Under the pieces are notes generated by a model. It saw nothing but the letters and a program-made list of their open reading frames with translations, searched no databases and was not told the origin of the DNA. Both the position numbers and the translations under genes were made by a program. Source: Odoribacter laneus YIT 12061 (GTDB lineage: Bacteria; Bacteroidota; Bacteroidia; Bacteroidales; Marinifilaceae). Taken from it: a stretch of DNA of 64,000 nt. Position 1 is the stretch's first letter, and each line of letters starts with the position of its first letter. Positions 53,426 to 62,743 of the stretch are shown one piece after another. The stretch spans positions 2,221,453-2,285,452 of the forward strand of contig NZ_JH594596.1 of assembly GCF_000243215.1 (NCBI RefSeq), in the 5' to 3' direction.

Positions 53426-56400
53426 TATTTCGTATACTGTTCAATCTCAGATTCTATTTCTGTATTATCTGTATCATGCCATTCCATCGGTTTAAGTTTT
53501 TCCTGCAGATATTCAAAAGCGACAAACAATGCCGGCACAATAAATATCTGACATATCATACCGATAAGCATACCTCCGATGGATCCCGTCCCTAACGTAC
53601 TGTTACCATTTGCCCCTACTCCGTGAGCAAACATCAAAGGAATCAACCCGATAATCATCGCCAAGGATGTCATCAAAATAGGCCGTAAACGGGCAGAAGC
53701 ACCCGATATAGCCGCATCTTTAATACTCATGCCCGTTTTTCGCCTGTCTAAGGCAAATTCCGTAATCAGAATGGCATTTTTCGCCAATAAACCAATCAAC
53801 ATAATAAGGGCAATCTGCATGTAAATATTATTTTCTACTCCCATTATCTGAGCAAAAATAAAACTTCCCATCAAACCGGAAGGCACAGAAAGGATAACGA
53901 CCAAAGGCAATAAATAACTTTCATACTGTGCACTCAACAACAAATAAACAAATACCAGACAAAGGGCAAAAATGATAGCCGTTGTTCCCCCGCTACTCCC
54001 TTGTTCTTCACGGGTCATACCCGAAAATTCATACCCATATCCGGTCGGCAATTCAGCAGCAGCCACTTCTTCTATAGCCTTAATAGCCTGTCCGGAGCTA
54101 TAGCCATCTGCTGCAGAACCGTTTACACTCATAGAAGTAAACATATTAAAACGTTTAATATTATCCGGGCCGTATACTTTTTTCAAAGTCATAAATTGAG
54201 TAATCGGAGCCATCTCATTGCCATTTCTCACTTTTATCCCCTGCAATGACTCGGGACTAACACGATATTTGGGATCGGCTTGTATCATGACACGGTAAAG
54301 CTTTCCAAAACGGTTAAAATTGGAAGCATAAATACCCCCGTAATATCCCTGCAAGGTCGTCAGAATATCATTCGGACTGATACCGGCTTGTTTACATTTT
54401 GCCGCATCGATCTCGATCATATACTGCGGGAAGGTAGGATTGAAGGAAGTTTGAGCCGTAGCAATTTCCGGTCTTTCCCTCAACTTCGCCAAAAAGTTTT
54501 GGGCAATTTCGTAAAAATCATCCAGATCGCCTCCTGTCTTGTCCTGTAAATTCAATTCATAACCGTTCGTAACACTATAGCCGGGAATCATCGGAGGAGC
54601 AAATAACAATACCCGGGCATCTTTGATAGCCGTTTTCGCCTGCATATAAAGTGAACCGATGATGGAATTGAGATCCTGCCCTTCTCCCTTCCGTTCCGAC
54701 CAGTCTTTCAACTTTACAATCAATGTACCGTAAGAACTACCTTGTCCGGCCAGAAAACTGTAGCCGGTCACCTGCGTCCGGTTTGCCACAGCCGGATTAG
54801 CTGCGACCAAACTGTCCACTTGCTGCATGACATACTGGGTTCTTTCCTGAGAAGTCCCGGGAGCCATATCCACCACTACAAACAACGTCCCCGTATCTTC
54901 ATTGGGCACTAATCCCGTCGGCGTAATATTCATCAATAAAATCAACAAAACAGCAGTGACTACTACTACCCCAAAAGCTAATATTTTGCGGTGTATAAAA
55001 AACAATATACTCTTCTCATATTTCTTCAACAGCCGGTCGTAAGCAACGTTAAAAGCGATATGAAAACGCTCGATAAAGGTCGTTTTTTTCTTTTTTTCTT
55101 CTTTCTGCTGATGCGGTTTCAGGAAAATAGCACACAAAGCCGGACTCAATGTCAACGCATTAATAGCGGACAATCCAATAGCAATCGCCATTGTCAAACC
55201 GAACTGACGGTAAAAAGTTCCGGATGTTCCCCCCATAAAGCTTACCGGAATAAAAACCGACATCATTACCAAAGTAATGGATACGATTGCTCCTCCCAAC
55301 TCACTCATGGCATCAATAGAGGCTAAACGGGCCGACTTATATCCCTGATCCAGTTTCGCATGCACCCCTTCCACCACTACAATTGCATCATCTACTACAA
55401 TCGCAATAGCCAAGACCATAGCACATAAGGTCAGTAAGTTGACACTAAATCCTATCAGATACAAACCAAAAAAGGTACCGATCAGGGCCACAGGAATGGC
55501 TATCGCCGGAATCAAAGTTGAACGAAAATCCTGCAAAAAGATATACACGACCAAAAATACCAGAATAAATGCCTCTATCAATGTCTTTAATACCTCATGT
55601 ATAGACGCAAACAAAAAGTCATTTGCATTGATAAGGGTGGCAATTTTTACTCCGGAAGGCAAATCCTTCTCAATCTTATTCAAATAATCGCTGATATTAT
55701 TGATAATTTCTGTTGCATTGGAACCCGCTGTCTGAAAAACGATAGCGGTTACTCCGGCATGTCCGTTTACCTTATTGTCATACCCGTAAGTCAATCGTCC
55801 CAACTCCACATTAGCTACATCCTTCAGCCGCAAGATCTCTCCCTCCGGAGTCGCCCGGATCACGATATCTTCAAACTCCTCTACAGTCTGCAAACGACCT
55901 TTATAGCGCATGATATACTGAAAAGACTGATCGCCTTTTTCTCCGAATTGTCCGGGCGCAGCTTCTATATTCTGTTCGGCCAAAGCAACCGTCACATCTC
56001 CCGGCATGAGTTTATACTGAGCCATTACATCTGGCTTTAACCAGATACGCATGGAATAATCCGTTCCAAAAACCATCACATCCCCTACTCCCGGGATACG
56101 CTTAATTTCCGGAACCGTATTAATATTCAGATAATTCTCTAAAAAATTAACATCGTATTTATCGTCGGAACTATACAAAGAAAAACCCATCAACATACTT
56201 GTCTGCCGCTTTTGAGTGATCACCCCGACTTGGGTTACTTCTACCGGCAGAAAACCTTGTGCCTTAGCCACACGGTTTTGTACGTTTACGGCAGCCATAT
56301 CCGGGTCTGTTCCCTGTTTAAAATACACTTCTATCGACGCATCTCCTGTATTGGTTGCCGTAGAAGTCATGTACATCATATCTTCTACACCGTTAATCTG

Positions 56401-56604
56401 CTCTTCCAAAGGAGCGATCACACTGTTTAAAACGGTCTGGGCATTCGCTCCCGTATAAGTTGTATTCACACGTATAGTAGGAGGAGCAATATCCGGATAC
56501 TGAGACACAGGGAGAGACACTAATCCCAATACCCCTAAAATAACGATTAGAATAGAAATAACCGTCGAAAGCACCGGACGGTTTATAAATTTATCTAATT
56601 TCAT
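53425..56604 (-). CDS. RND efflux pump, HAE1/AcrB family
   Basis: This is a 1,059-residue proton-driven multidrug transporter. It has TM1 (ISILIVILGVLGLVSLPVSQYP), the porter domains (about 40-335 and 575-870) with GANAQTVLNSVIAPLEEQINGV, and the TM4 proton relay LAIAIVVDDAIVVVEGV (double Asp near residue 407). The C-terminal membrane block includes AILITEFALDRRKTGMSIKDAAISGASARLRPILMTSLAM. All are as in AcrB/MexB. The gene is the middle of a leftward adaptor-pump-channel operon followed by lpxA. Confidence 0.96.
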   Translation of the reverse strand: MKLDKFINRPVLSTVISILIVILGVLGLVSLPVSQYPDIAPPTIRVNTTYTGANAQTVLNSVIAPLEEQINGVEDMMYMTSTATNTGDASIEVYFKQGTDPDMAAVNVQNRVAKAQGFLPVEVTQVGVITQKRQTSMLMGFSLYSSDDKYDVNFLENYLNINTVPEIKRIPGVGDVMVFGTDYSMRIWLKPDVMAQYKLMPGDVTVALAEQNIEAAPGQFGEKGDQSFQYIMRYKGRLQTVEEFEDIVIRATPEGEILRLKDVANVELGRLTYGYDNKVNGHAGVTAIVFQTAGSNATEIINNISDYLNKIEKDLPSGVKIATLINANDFLFASIHEVLKTLIEAFILVFLVVYIFLQDFRSTLIPAIAIPVALIGTFFGLYLIGFSVNLLTLCAMVLAIAIVVDDAIVVVEGVHAKLDQGYKSARLASIDAMSELGGAIVSITLVMMSVFIPVSFMGGTSGTFYRQFGLTMAIAIGLSAINALTLSPALCAIFLKPHQQKEEKKKKTTFIERFHIAFNVAYDRLLKKYEKSILFFIHRKILAFGVVVVTAVLLILLMNITPTGLVPNEDTGTLFVVVDMAPGTSQERTQYVMQQVDSLVAANPAVANRTQVTGYSFLAGQGSSYGTLIVKLKDWSERKGEGQDLNSIIGSLYMQAKTAIKDARVLLFAPPMIPGYSVTNGYELNLQDKTGGDLDDFYEIAQNFLAKLRERPEIATAQTSFNPTFPQYMIEIDAAKCKQAGISPNDILTTLQGYYGGIYASNFNRFGKLYRVMIQADPKYRVSPESLQGIKVRNGNEMAPITQFMTLKKVYGPDNIKRFNMFTSMSVNGSAADGYSSGQAIKAIEEVAAAELPTGYGYEFSGMTREEQGSSGGTTAIIFALCLVFVYLLLSAQYESYLLPLVVILSVPSGLMGSFIFAQIMGVENNIYMQIALIMLIGLLAKNAILITEFALDRRKTGMSIKDAAISGASARLRPILMTSLAMIIGLIPLMFAHGVGANGNSTLGTGSIGGMLIGMICQIFIVPALFVAFEYLQEKLKPMEWHDTDNTEIESEIEQYTK

Positions 56605-56626
56605 TTTCTTTTCTTTTTAACACAAA

Positions 56627-57817
56627 TTATTTTTTCTCAGCTTCCCCTTGTTTCTGAGTCATAGCACTGATTTTAGCTGCTGATTCCTGCGGAGTAATGG
56701 GCTTGATCCGCTGTCCGTCTCTCAAGGTACCTACTCCTTCTATCACCACCTGATCTCCAGGATTTAAACCCGCAGTAACGACATAATTCTTTCCGTCATC
56801 TAAATTAAATATTTGTATTTCCGTATTTTTCAGGGTGGAATCAGCTTGTACTACATATACAAACTTTTTATCCTGTAGCTCATACGAAGCCTTTTGAGGT
56901 ATTAAAAGAGCCTCTTCCATAACCGAAGGGATCTGTATAGATCCGGTTCCTCCGCTTCTCAATAAATATTGCGGGTTGTTAAATGCAGCCCTAACGCTCA
57001 CAGCTCCGGTAGCCTGATCAATCACTCCACTGATTGTTTCAATCTTACCCTTCTCCGGATAAAGCGAACCATCAGCCAGTACTAATTCCACTTCGGGCAT
57101 CTTTTGCAATACCCCTGTAGAGGAACCATCCTGCCGGATTAAATCCAATAATTGTTTTTCCGTCATCGAAAAATAAACATACATTTTCGAAATATCCGAA
57201 ACTGTAGTCAAAGGCGTTGCGGTCGTAGGCCCTACTAAAGCTCCTACCCGAAAAGGGATCGTTCCTACTACTCCATCCGAAGGACTTACGACTTTTGTAT
57301 AAGAAAGATTTTTTTCGGCATTCACTAACTGGGCCTCAGCCTGCGCCAGAGCCGCTTTCTGAGAAGCCAGCGTATTCTCAGCCATTTGTAAATCGTATTG
57401 ACTGATAATATTCTTTTTCGTCAATTCCCGTTTGTTATCCGTAGTTAACTGTGCTGTCGCCACATTGGCCTTCGCCACGTTTACAGCAGCCCGCGCTACG
57501 TTTACAGCTTCTTCATACTGTACCGGATCAATTATAAATAAAGTTTCCCCCTTCCGGACTGTCGCTCCCTCATCCACACATAATTGAGTAATAAAACCAC
57601 TTACATTTGGGCGAATCTCGATATCCTGCCGGCCTCGGATGGTAGCAGGATAAGAACTACTCAAAGCAACTGACTGAGGCTCCAACGTAATGACAGCATA
57701 TTCTGCCGCTCCTCCAAAACCTGTTTGCTGCTTGGAACTACAAGCAAAAAGCGTCACACCGAATGCAACAATAAATAACTTACGAAACTGCATTTTCATT
57801 AGTTTTTGAATTTTCAT
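56627..57817 (-). CDS. RND adaptor (membrane-fusion) lipoprotein, AcrA-like
   Basis: This is a 396-residue periplasmic adaptor with a lipoprotein signal (lipobox LFACSSKQ, Cys near residue 26). It shows the split barrel-sandwich (IRPNVSGFITQLCVDEGATVRKGETLFIIDPVQYEEAV and VVSPSDGVVGTIPFRVGALVG), a coiled-coil hairpin (about 95-165) and a beta-barrel domain with PEKGKIETISGVIDQATGAVSVRAAFNNP. It bridges the pump and the channel encoded downstream and is the first gene of the operon. No regulator gene is adjacent. Confidence 0.94.
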   Translation of the reverse strand: MKIQKLMKMQFRKLFIVAFGVTLFACSSKQQTGFGGAAEYAVITLEPQSVALSSSYPATIRGRQDIEIRPNVSGFITQLCVDEGATVRKGETLFIIDPVQYEEAVNVARAAVNVAKANVATAQLTTDNKRELTKKNIISQYDLQMAENTLASQKAALAQAEAQLVNAEKNLSYTKVVSPSDGVVGTIPFRVGALVGPTTATPLTTVSDISKMYVYFSMTEKQLLDLIRQDGSSTGVLQKMPEVELVLADGSLYPEKGKIETISGVIDQATGAVSVRAAFNNPQYLLRSGGTGSIQIPSVMEEALLIPQKASYELQDKKFVYVVQADSTLKNTEIQIFNLDDGKNYVVTAGLNPGDQVVIEGVGTLRDGQRIKPITPQESAAKISAMTQKQGEAEKK

Positions 57818-58196
57818 ATTATTTTTAATTGATATATCAGGGGATTAAATAAAAAGTCCAAAATTTTATAGGCGAAACTCTACAAAATTCATGCAAAACT
57901 ACGATGATTTATGTTTATTATTTCAATAAATATGAAAAAAAAATTGATTTCAAACGATTTTTTTTGAAAATAAATTTAATTTCTGCCTAAAAAATAGTTG
58001 TGTAGAACGTTTATACGTAAAAATATTCAAAAAATATACGGGATATAAAGGAAGAGAAGAAAACACCCAGAAATGCTTTTCTCCTATAGCTTCCGGTAAA
58101 TCGTATCCATTTTTAGCATTCCAGGGGAATACTTCCTTTTTTATACTCTACACACCCTTTTAATCTCTATCTTTGTCCTCCGATAAAAATCAGGCT
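57818..58196. other. AT-rich divergent intergenic region with two promoters
   Basis: No gene is seen. On the minus strand TAGTTTTG (57894-57901) can drive the RND operon (leader about 70 nt). On the plus strand TATCTTTG (58168-58175) can drive the DMT permease gene. Between them lie homopolymeric A/T stretches and a small ACGTttatACGT-like palindrome near 58010. Confidence 0.5.
57894..57901 (-). promoter_or_regulatory. Candidate -7 element of the RND operon
   Basis: On the minus strand TAGTTTTG fits TAnnTTTG, with a TTG about 22 nt upstream. Transcription would begin near 57887. Confidence 0.5.
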
Positions 58197-59087
58197 ATGG
58201 GTAAAAAAAACATGCTTTTTCATATACTAGCAGCTTTCACCATTATTATCTGGGGAATCACACTGATTTCCACAAAAATACTAATTTTCAACGGTTTAAG
58301 TCCAGCCGGCATTATGCTTTACCGTTTTGTGATCGCCTACGCCGTTCTTTGGATATTTTATCCTCGCCTCCCTAAAGTGAAAAAATGGAAAGACGAAGCG
58401 ATATTTTTTGCAGCCGGACTTTTCGGAGGGACGATCTATTTCTTAACGGAAAATACGGCTGTTGGGATTACCAATACTTCCAACGTAGCTCTGATCGTTA
58501 CTACAGCCCCTTTGCTCACTGCTTTTATAGCAAATTTTACCTTGAAAAACGAACCGTTAAAGCGTCATACCTTCCTCGGTTCCATCATCGCTTTAGGAGG
58601 TGTCTTTTTAATTGTCTTCAACGGTAATTTTATCCTTCAGTTAAACCCGGCAGGAGATTTATTATCTTTTTTCTCCGCTTTATCCTGGGCCATATATTCC
58701 ATATTAATCAAAAAAATCAGTCATCAATATCCAGTGTTATTTACGACCAGGCGTGTTTTCTTTTACAGCATACTCACTCTTTTGCCCTGGTTTTGTTACG
58801 AACCCCTCCCCCTGGATTTTTCTATTCTTCTTCAAAAAGAAGTCATTTTCAATTTACTTTTCCTGAGCCTCATCGCTTCCTCCCTCTGTTTTTACATTTG
58901 GAATATCATCATTAAAAACTTAGGAGCTGTACATACAAATAATTATATTTATTTTATCAGTATTGTCACCCTGTTTGTTTCTTGGCTGGTATTAGATGAA
59001 AAAATCACCGCCTACGCCCTTCTGGGAGCCGTACTCATTCTTGCAGGAGTCTATCTGGCCGAACGAAAAACAAATAAAATAAAGTGA
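58197..59087 (+). CDS. EamA/DMT-family permease
   Basis: This is a ten-helix inner-membrane protein of about 296 residues from the ATG at 58197 (MGKKNMLFHILAAFTIIIWG); a TTG at 58173 is in frame but lies inside the likely -7 element TATCTTTG. Two EamA halves are seen (IIWGITLISTKILIFNGLSPAGIMLYRF ... GSIIALGGVFLIVFNG and LLSFFSALSWAIYSILIKKIS ... LLGAVLILAGVYLAER). The substrate is unknown. It is only distantly similar to the DMT permease at 50192-51112. Confidence 0.85.
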   Translation: MGKKNMLFHILAAFTIIIWGITLISTKILIFNGLSPAGIMLYRFVIAYAVLWIFYPRLPKVKKWKDEAIFFAAGLFGGTIYFLTENTAVGITNTSNVALIVTTAPLLTAFIANFTLKNEPLKRHTFLGSIIALGGVFLIVFNGNFILQLNPAGDLLSFFSALSWAIYSILIKKISHQYPVLFTTRRVFFYSILTLLPWFCYEPLPLDFSILLQKEVIFNLLFLSLIASSLCFYIWNIIIKNLGAVHTNNYIYFISIVTLFVSWLVLDEKITAYALLGAVLILAGVYLAERKTNKIK

Positions 59088-59216
59088 TAAAATTTAACAT
59101 ATTTTCAAAGGAGCATTTCTATTTTCATTAAATTAATTCACAAATTATACTTAATTTTGCTAGGCATTCGATAAGACCCATTAAAATTACTTCTTCAACT
59201 TACTAAAGTATAATTT

Positions 59217-60719
59217 ATGATCTTTACTACCGAAAATATCCTGCTTATTGGTTCTATTCTTTTATTTGTCAGCCTAATCGTGGGCAAAACCGGCTATCGT
59301 TTCGGAGTACCGGCTTTGCTGTTGTTCCTTATCGTTGGTATGTTATTTGGGAGTGACGGCCTGGGAATTCAATTCAACAATCCGCAACAAGCACAATTTA
59401 TCGGCATGATTGCTTTGAGCATCATTCTGTTTTCTGGCGGAATGGATACCAAGATGACAGAAATCCGTCCCGTATTAGGAGAAGGCGTTGTTTTAGCCAC
59501 GGCAGGAGTTTTTATAACCGCCTTAGTAACAGGCGGATTTATCTACTGGATCTCCGGCATGACGGGACAACACATCGCGCTTACATTGGTAGAAGCTCTG
59601 CTGCTGGCTTCCGTAATGTCTTCAACCGATTCAGCTTCTGTTTTCTCCATCCTCCGTTCTAAAAAACTACATTTGAAGTACAACTTACGCCCGATGCTGG
59701 AACTGGAAAGTGGAAGTAATGACCCGATGGCTTATCTGCTGACCATTCTTTTTATCCAAATGGTACAGGCGGAAAATATGGGTATCGGCTCGCTGGCTCT
59801 GGAATTGGTTATGCAACTGAGTATAGGAGCCATCTGTGGCTACCTGCTGGGACGTTTAGCTGTCTTAACCCTGAATAAAATCAACATCCAATACGAATCT
59901 CTTTATCCCGTATTATTACTGGCTCTGGTATTTTTCGTTTTCTCTTTTACGAATTTACTTCGGGGGAATGGTTATTTAGCAGTTTATATCGCAGGAGTTA
60001 TTGTCGGGAACCGACCTTTTATTCATAAAAAAAGTGTCACTTCGTTTTTCGACGGATTTGCCTGGCTATGCCAGATCATCATGTTCCTTACCCTGGGGTT
60101 ATTAGTAAATCCACACGAATTACTCGAGGTAGCCAGTCTTGGGTTACTGGTAGGCGTCTTTCTGATCCTGATAGCCCGTCCTGTCAGCGTATTCCTCTGC
60201 CTGCTACCCTTCCGAAAATTACCGATGAAAGGCCGCATTTTCGTTTCCTGGGTCGGTCTAAGGGGAGCCGTTCCGATTATTTTCGCAACCTATCCCCAAA
60301 TTGCAGGAGTTCCGCATGCCGATCTGATATTCAATGTCGTATTCTTTATTACCATACTTTCTTTGCTCGTCCAGGGGATGAGCATTCCCTGGGTAGCCAA
60401 ACGACTGAATCTGGGAATGCCGGAGCCCAAAACCGGAAATACGTTCGGAGTAGAGTTACCGGAAAGCATAAAGTCGGCTATGTCTGAAATTACCATCACC
60501 CCGGAATTGTTACAAAAGGGGAACCAATTGATGCACTTATCCCTACCGGATAATACACTGGTCGTTATGATTAACCGGGAAAACAATTACATGGTCCCCA
60601 CTGGAAAAACACAATTAAAAACCGGAGATAAATTATTGGTAATTACCGATAACGACGAAGCCCTCCGAGATACATACGAGAGTTTAGGAGTAAAGGAATA
60701 TACGCTGGAAAAAAACTAA
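59217..60719 (+). CDS. Potassium/proton antiporter, CvrA/NhaP2-like (CPA1)
   Basis: This is a 500-residue inner-membrane exchanger: about 12 helices in residues 5-390 (VGKTGYRFGVPALLLFLIVGMLFGSDGLG, SSTDSASVFSILRSKKLHLKYNLRPMLELESGSNDPMAY with the key Asp residues, VSWVGLRGAVPIIFATYP). A C-terminal TrkA_C domain follows (about 415-495, SLPDNTLVVMINRENNYMVPTGKTQLKTGDKLLVITD). This is the K+/H+ antiporter NhaP2/CvrA layout, which protects cells at high K+ or low osmolarity. The MgtC-like gene follows after 24 nt. Confidence 0.92.
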   Translation: MIFTTENILLIGSILLFVSLIVGKTGYRFGVPALLLFLIVGMLFGSDGLGIQFNNPQQAQFIGMIALSIILFSGGMDTKMTEIRPVLGEGVVLATAGVFITALVTGGFIYWISGMTGQHIALTLVEALLLASVMSSTDSASVFSILRSKKLHLKYNLRPMLELESGSNDPMAYLLTILFIQMVQAENMGIGSLALELVMQLSIGAICGYLLGRLAVLTLNKINIQYESLYPVLLLALVFFVFSFTNLLRGNGYLAVYIAGVIVGNRPFIHKKSVTSFFDGFAWLCQIIMFLTLGLLVNPHELLEVASLGLLVGVFLILIARPVSVFLCLLPFRKLPMKGRIFVSWVGLRGAVPIIFATYPQIAGVPHADLIFNVVFFITILSLLVQGMSIPWVAKRLNLGMPEPKTGNTFGVELPESIKSAMSEITITPELLQKGNQLMHLSLPDNTLVVMINRENNYMVPTGKTQLKTGDKLLVITDNDEALRDTYESLGVKEYTLEKN

Positions 60720-60743
60720 AAGTCTTACAATATAAACGGAAAA

Positions 60744-61406
60744 ATGATGTGGGATTTAATATTAAGATTAGTCGTCGCCTCCTGTTTCGGAGCACTTATC
60801 GGTCTGGATAGAGAATATCGGGCCAAAGAAGCAGGCCTGCGGACCCACTTCCTCGTATGCCTGGGAAGCGCCTTATTTATGATCGTCTCCCAACATGGTT
60901 TTTCGGACGTATTAGGAACGGCCGGCGTCGGACTCGATCCCAGCCGTATAGCTGCGCAAGTTGTCAGCGGAATCGGTTTTCTCGGTGCAGGTACTATTAT
61001 TATACAAAAACAATTTGTCCGGGGACTCACCACAGCAGCCGGTTTATGGGCGACTGCCGCCATAGGACTTGTCATCGGCGGGGGAATGTATTATATCGGT
61101 ATCGCCGGAGTCGTGCTTACACTAGCTGGCCTTGAATTAACCAATCTCTTTCTCCGGAAAGTGGGACTCCACAGTATTTTGCTGATTTTTACGACCAGTA
61201 AAAAGGAAAATCTGGGAATTATTACCAATGAAATCAATAGTCTAGGGCACCATATCACCAGTTATACAACCGATGAGGAACATTTCGGAGACACTAAAAC
61301 CTACCATGTTACCATGGTCATCAAAACCCGCAAATTCGGAGAAGAAAGCCTATTGTTCCAATTTATACAATCCTTACCAGACCTGACCATCAATAAGATG
61401 GAATAA
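60744..61406 (+). CDS. MgtC/SapB-family membrane protein
   Basis: This 220-residue protein has four to five helices in the first 140 residues and the family signature LIGLDREYRAKEAGLRTHFLVCLGSALFMIVSQ, SRIAAQVVSGIGFLGAGTIIIQK, and GLTTAAGLWATAAIGLVIGGG. The C-terminal 75 residues are cytosolic and ACT-like. In other bacteria MgtC proteins help growth at low Mg2+ and inside host cells by acting on ATP synthase or phosphate uptake; in Bacteroidetes the role is not known. It is probably co-transcribed with the K+/H+ antiporter. Confidence 0.92.
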   Translation: MMWDLILRLVVASCFGALIGLDREYRAKEAGLRTHFLVCLGSALFMIVSQHGFSDVLGTAGVGLDPSRIAAQVVSGIGFLGAGTIIIQKQFVRGLTTAAGLWATAAIGLVIGGGMYYIGIAGVVLTLAGLELTNLFLRKVGLHSILLIFTTSKKENLGIITNEINSLGHHITSYTTDEEHFGDTKTYHVTMVIKTRKFGEESLLFQFIQSLPDLTINKME

Positions 61407-61533
61407 AAACGCTCCGTAGAAATGCCTCCAGGTCGAGACTCTGATTTTTTACAAACGGGCATTCCTCCAAATTCCAAAAGAACTTTCAGGACATTTCCGT
61501 AAAATAAATTAGAACAGACAGATTTTTTTCTTG

Positions 61534-62484
61534 CTAAAACTGAAGCAACATCGCCCCACAAGAATATCCCCCGCCAAATACTGTTAAGCCGACCAAATCT
61601 CCTTTCTGAATCCGATGCAAATTCTCCGACAAGGAAATAGCACAACTGGGACAACCTGTATTACCACGGTTCTCTATATTCATCAAAAAACACTCTTCAG
61701 GAAAACCGGTTTGGCGGGCAATATTGCGAATAATACGCTGATTCGCCTGATGGGAAGAAATATAATTCAAGTCGGAAAGCTTCTTTCCACACCTTTCTCC
61801 AGCCCTTTCCAAAGCCTCTACCATATAATGACAAGCATTAATAAACACATCGCGCCCTTCAGGCATGCCAATCCCTCCATTTCTGGGTCTCAGGTATACC
61901 GCACTGGTGGATTTTCCAATATGACCTAACCCCTGTGTATAGATACTCAAAATTTGAGCATCACTTTCCCTGTATTTTTCCGGAGAGATAAAAAAAGCAA
62001 CTGCCCCATCCCCCCATAAATGTCCGCTTTGCGGATCCGTCTCGTTTGCATAAGCTGTATTATGCTCCGAGGCAATGACTAGGGCCCGATGAGCTTTCCC
62101 CATGGCAAAATATCCCTCTACGACCTCCATCGCATTAATAAAAGAAGAACAAGCTGACGACACACTGACACATTTAGCCCTCTCTGCATGATAACGTCTT
62201 TGTACCATATGAGCAATGGTAGCAACCGTATCATAAGGAGAATAAGTAGCAGCCACAATCAAATCTATACTTTCCATCGGATAAGGTAAATCTTCTACTC
62301 CGTTATCCACCGCTTTTATACCCATTGTATTTGTATTCTCCTCCTTTCCGGCCTTACTCCGGGTTTTAATACCTGTACGGGAATATATCCATTCCTCATC
62401 CAACCCGTTCACTTCTTTAAAATAAGAATTTTCAACCACCCCTTCAGGAATATAATGCGAGATTTTATTGACGTATAAATCCAT
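61534..62484 (-). CDS. FabH-like 3-oxoacyl-ACP synthase III
   Basis: This is a 316-residue thiolase-fold condensing enzyme. The catalytic triad is visible: Cys112 in VSSACSSF, the His in SSHQANQRI and the Asn in IENRGNTGCPS. The first residues (DLYVNKISHYIPEGVVENSYF) and GAVAFFISPE also fit. It would join an acyl-CoA with malonyl-ACP. A stand-alone copy away from fab genes may serve branched-chain starters or a secondary product; no acyl-carrier or other lipid gene is nearby. It diverges from the aldo/keto reductase. Confidence 0.9.
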   Translation of the reverse strand: MDLYVNKISHYIPEGVVENSYFKEVNGLDEEWIYSRTGIKTRSKAGKEENTNTMGIKAVDNGVEDLPYPMESIDLIVAATYSPYDTVATIAHMVQRRYHAERAKCVSVSSACSSFINAMEVVEGYFAMGKAHRALVIASEHNTAYANETDPQSGHLWGDGAVAFFISPEKYRESDAQILSIYTQGLGHIGKSTSAVYLRPRNGGIGMPEGRDVFINACHYMVEALERAGERCGKKLSDLNYISSHQANQRIIRNIARQTGFPEECFLMNIENRGNTGCPSCAISLSENLHRIQKGDLVGLTVFGGGYSCGAMLLQF

Positions 62485-62674
62485 TTTAGTTTTTCAATAT
62501 TACAAAAAATTTCACAATCACGAGAATTTTGTGCAACAAGAACTATGCCAAATTATCGAGACGATCTGAAAGAGCCGGGAAATTTCAAAATTTGAAAAAT
62601 AAATTCCTCCTGGAACTGTTTTTTGTCACAAACATTTAACCGATAAAGGAAGATTTACCGTAGCAGCCATTCGA

Positions 62675-62682
62675 GGGGGGGG
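62675..62682 (+). repeat. G8 homopolymer in an intergenic region
   Basis: Eight consecutive G bases stand between the FabH-like gene and the aldo/keto reductase, 62 nt before the reductase start. This is conspicuous in an AT-rich intergenic region and could slip in length. Confidence 0.7.
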
Positions 62683-62743
62683 CGAACTTTACAACTTCTA
62701 TTACGTAAACATTACACATTCAAGTATTATTAAATGAAATACC

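Noticed and set aside
55597-56040. Plus-strand open frame inside the RND pump gene
   Set aside because: Antisense shadow of a conserved transporter; no start signal or family features.
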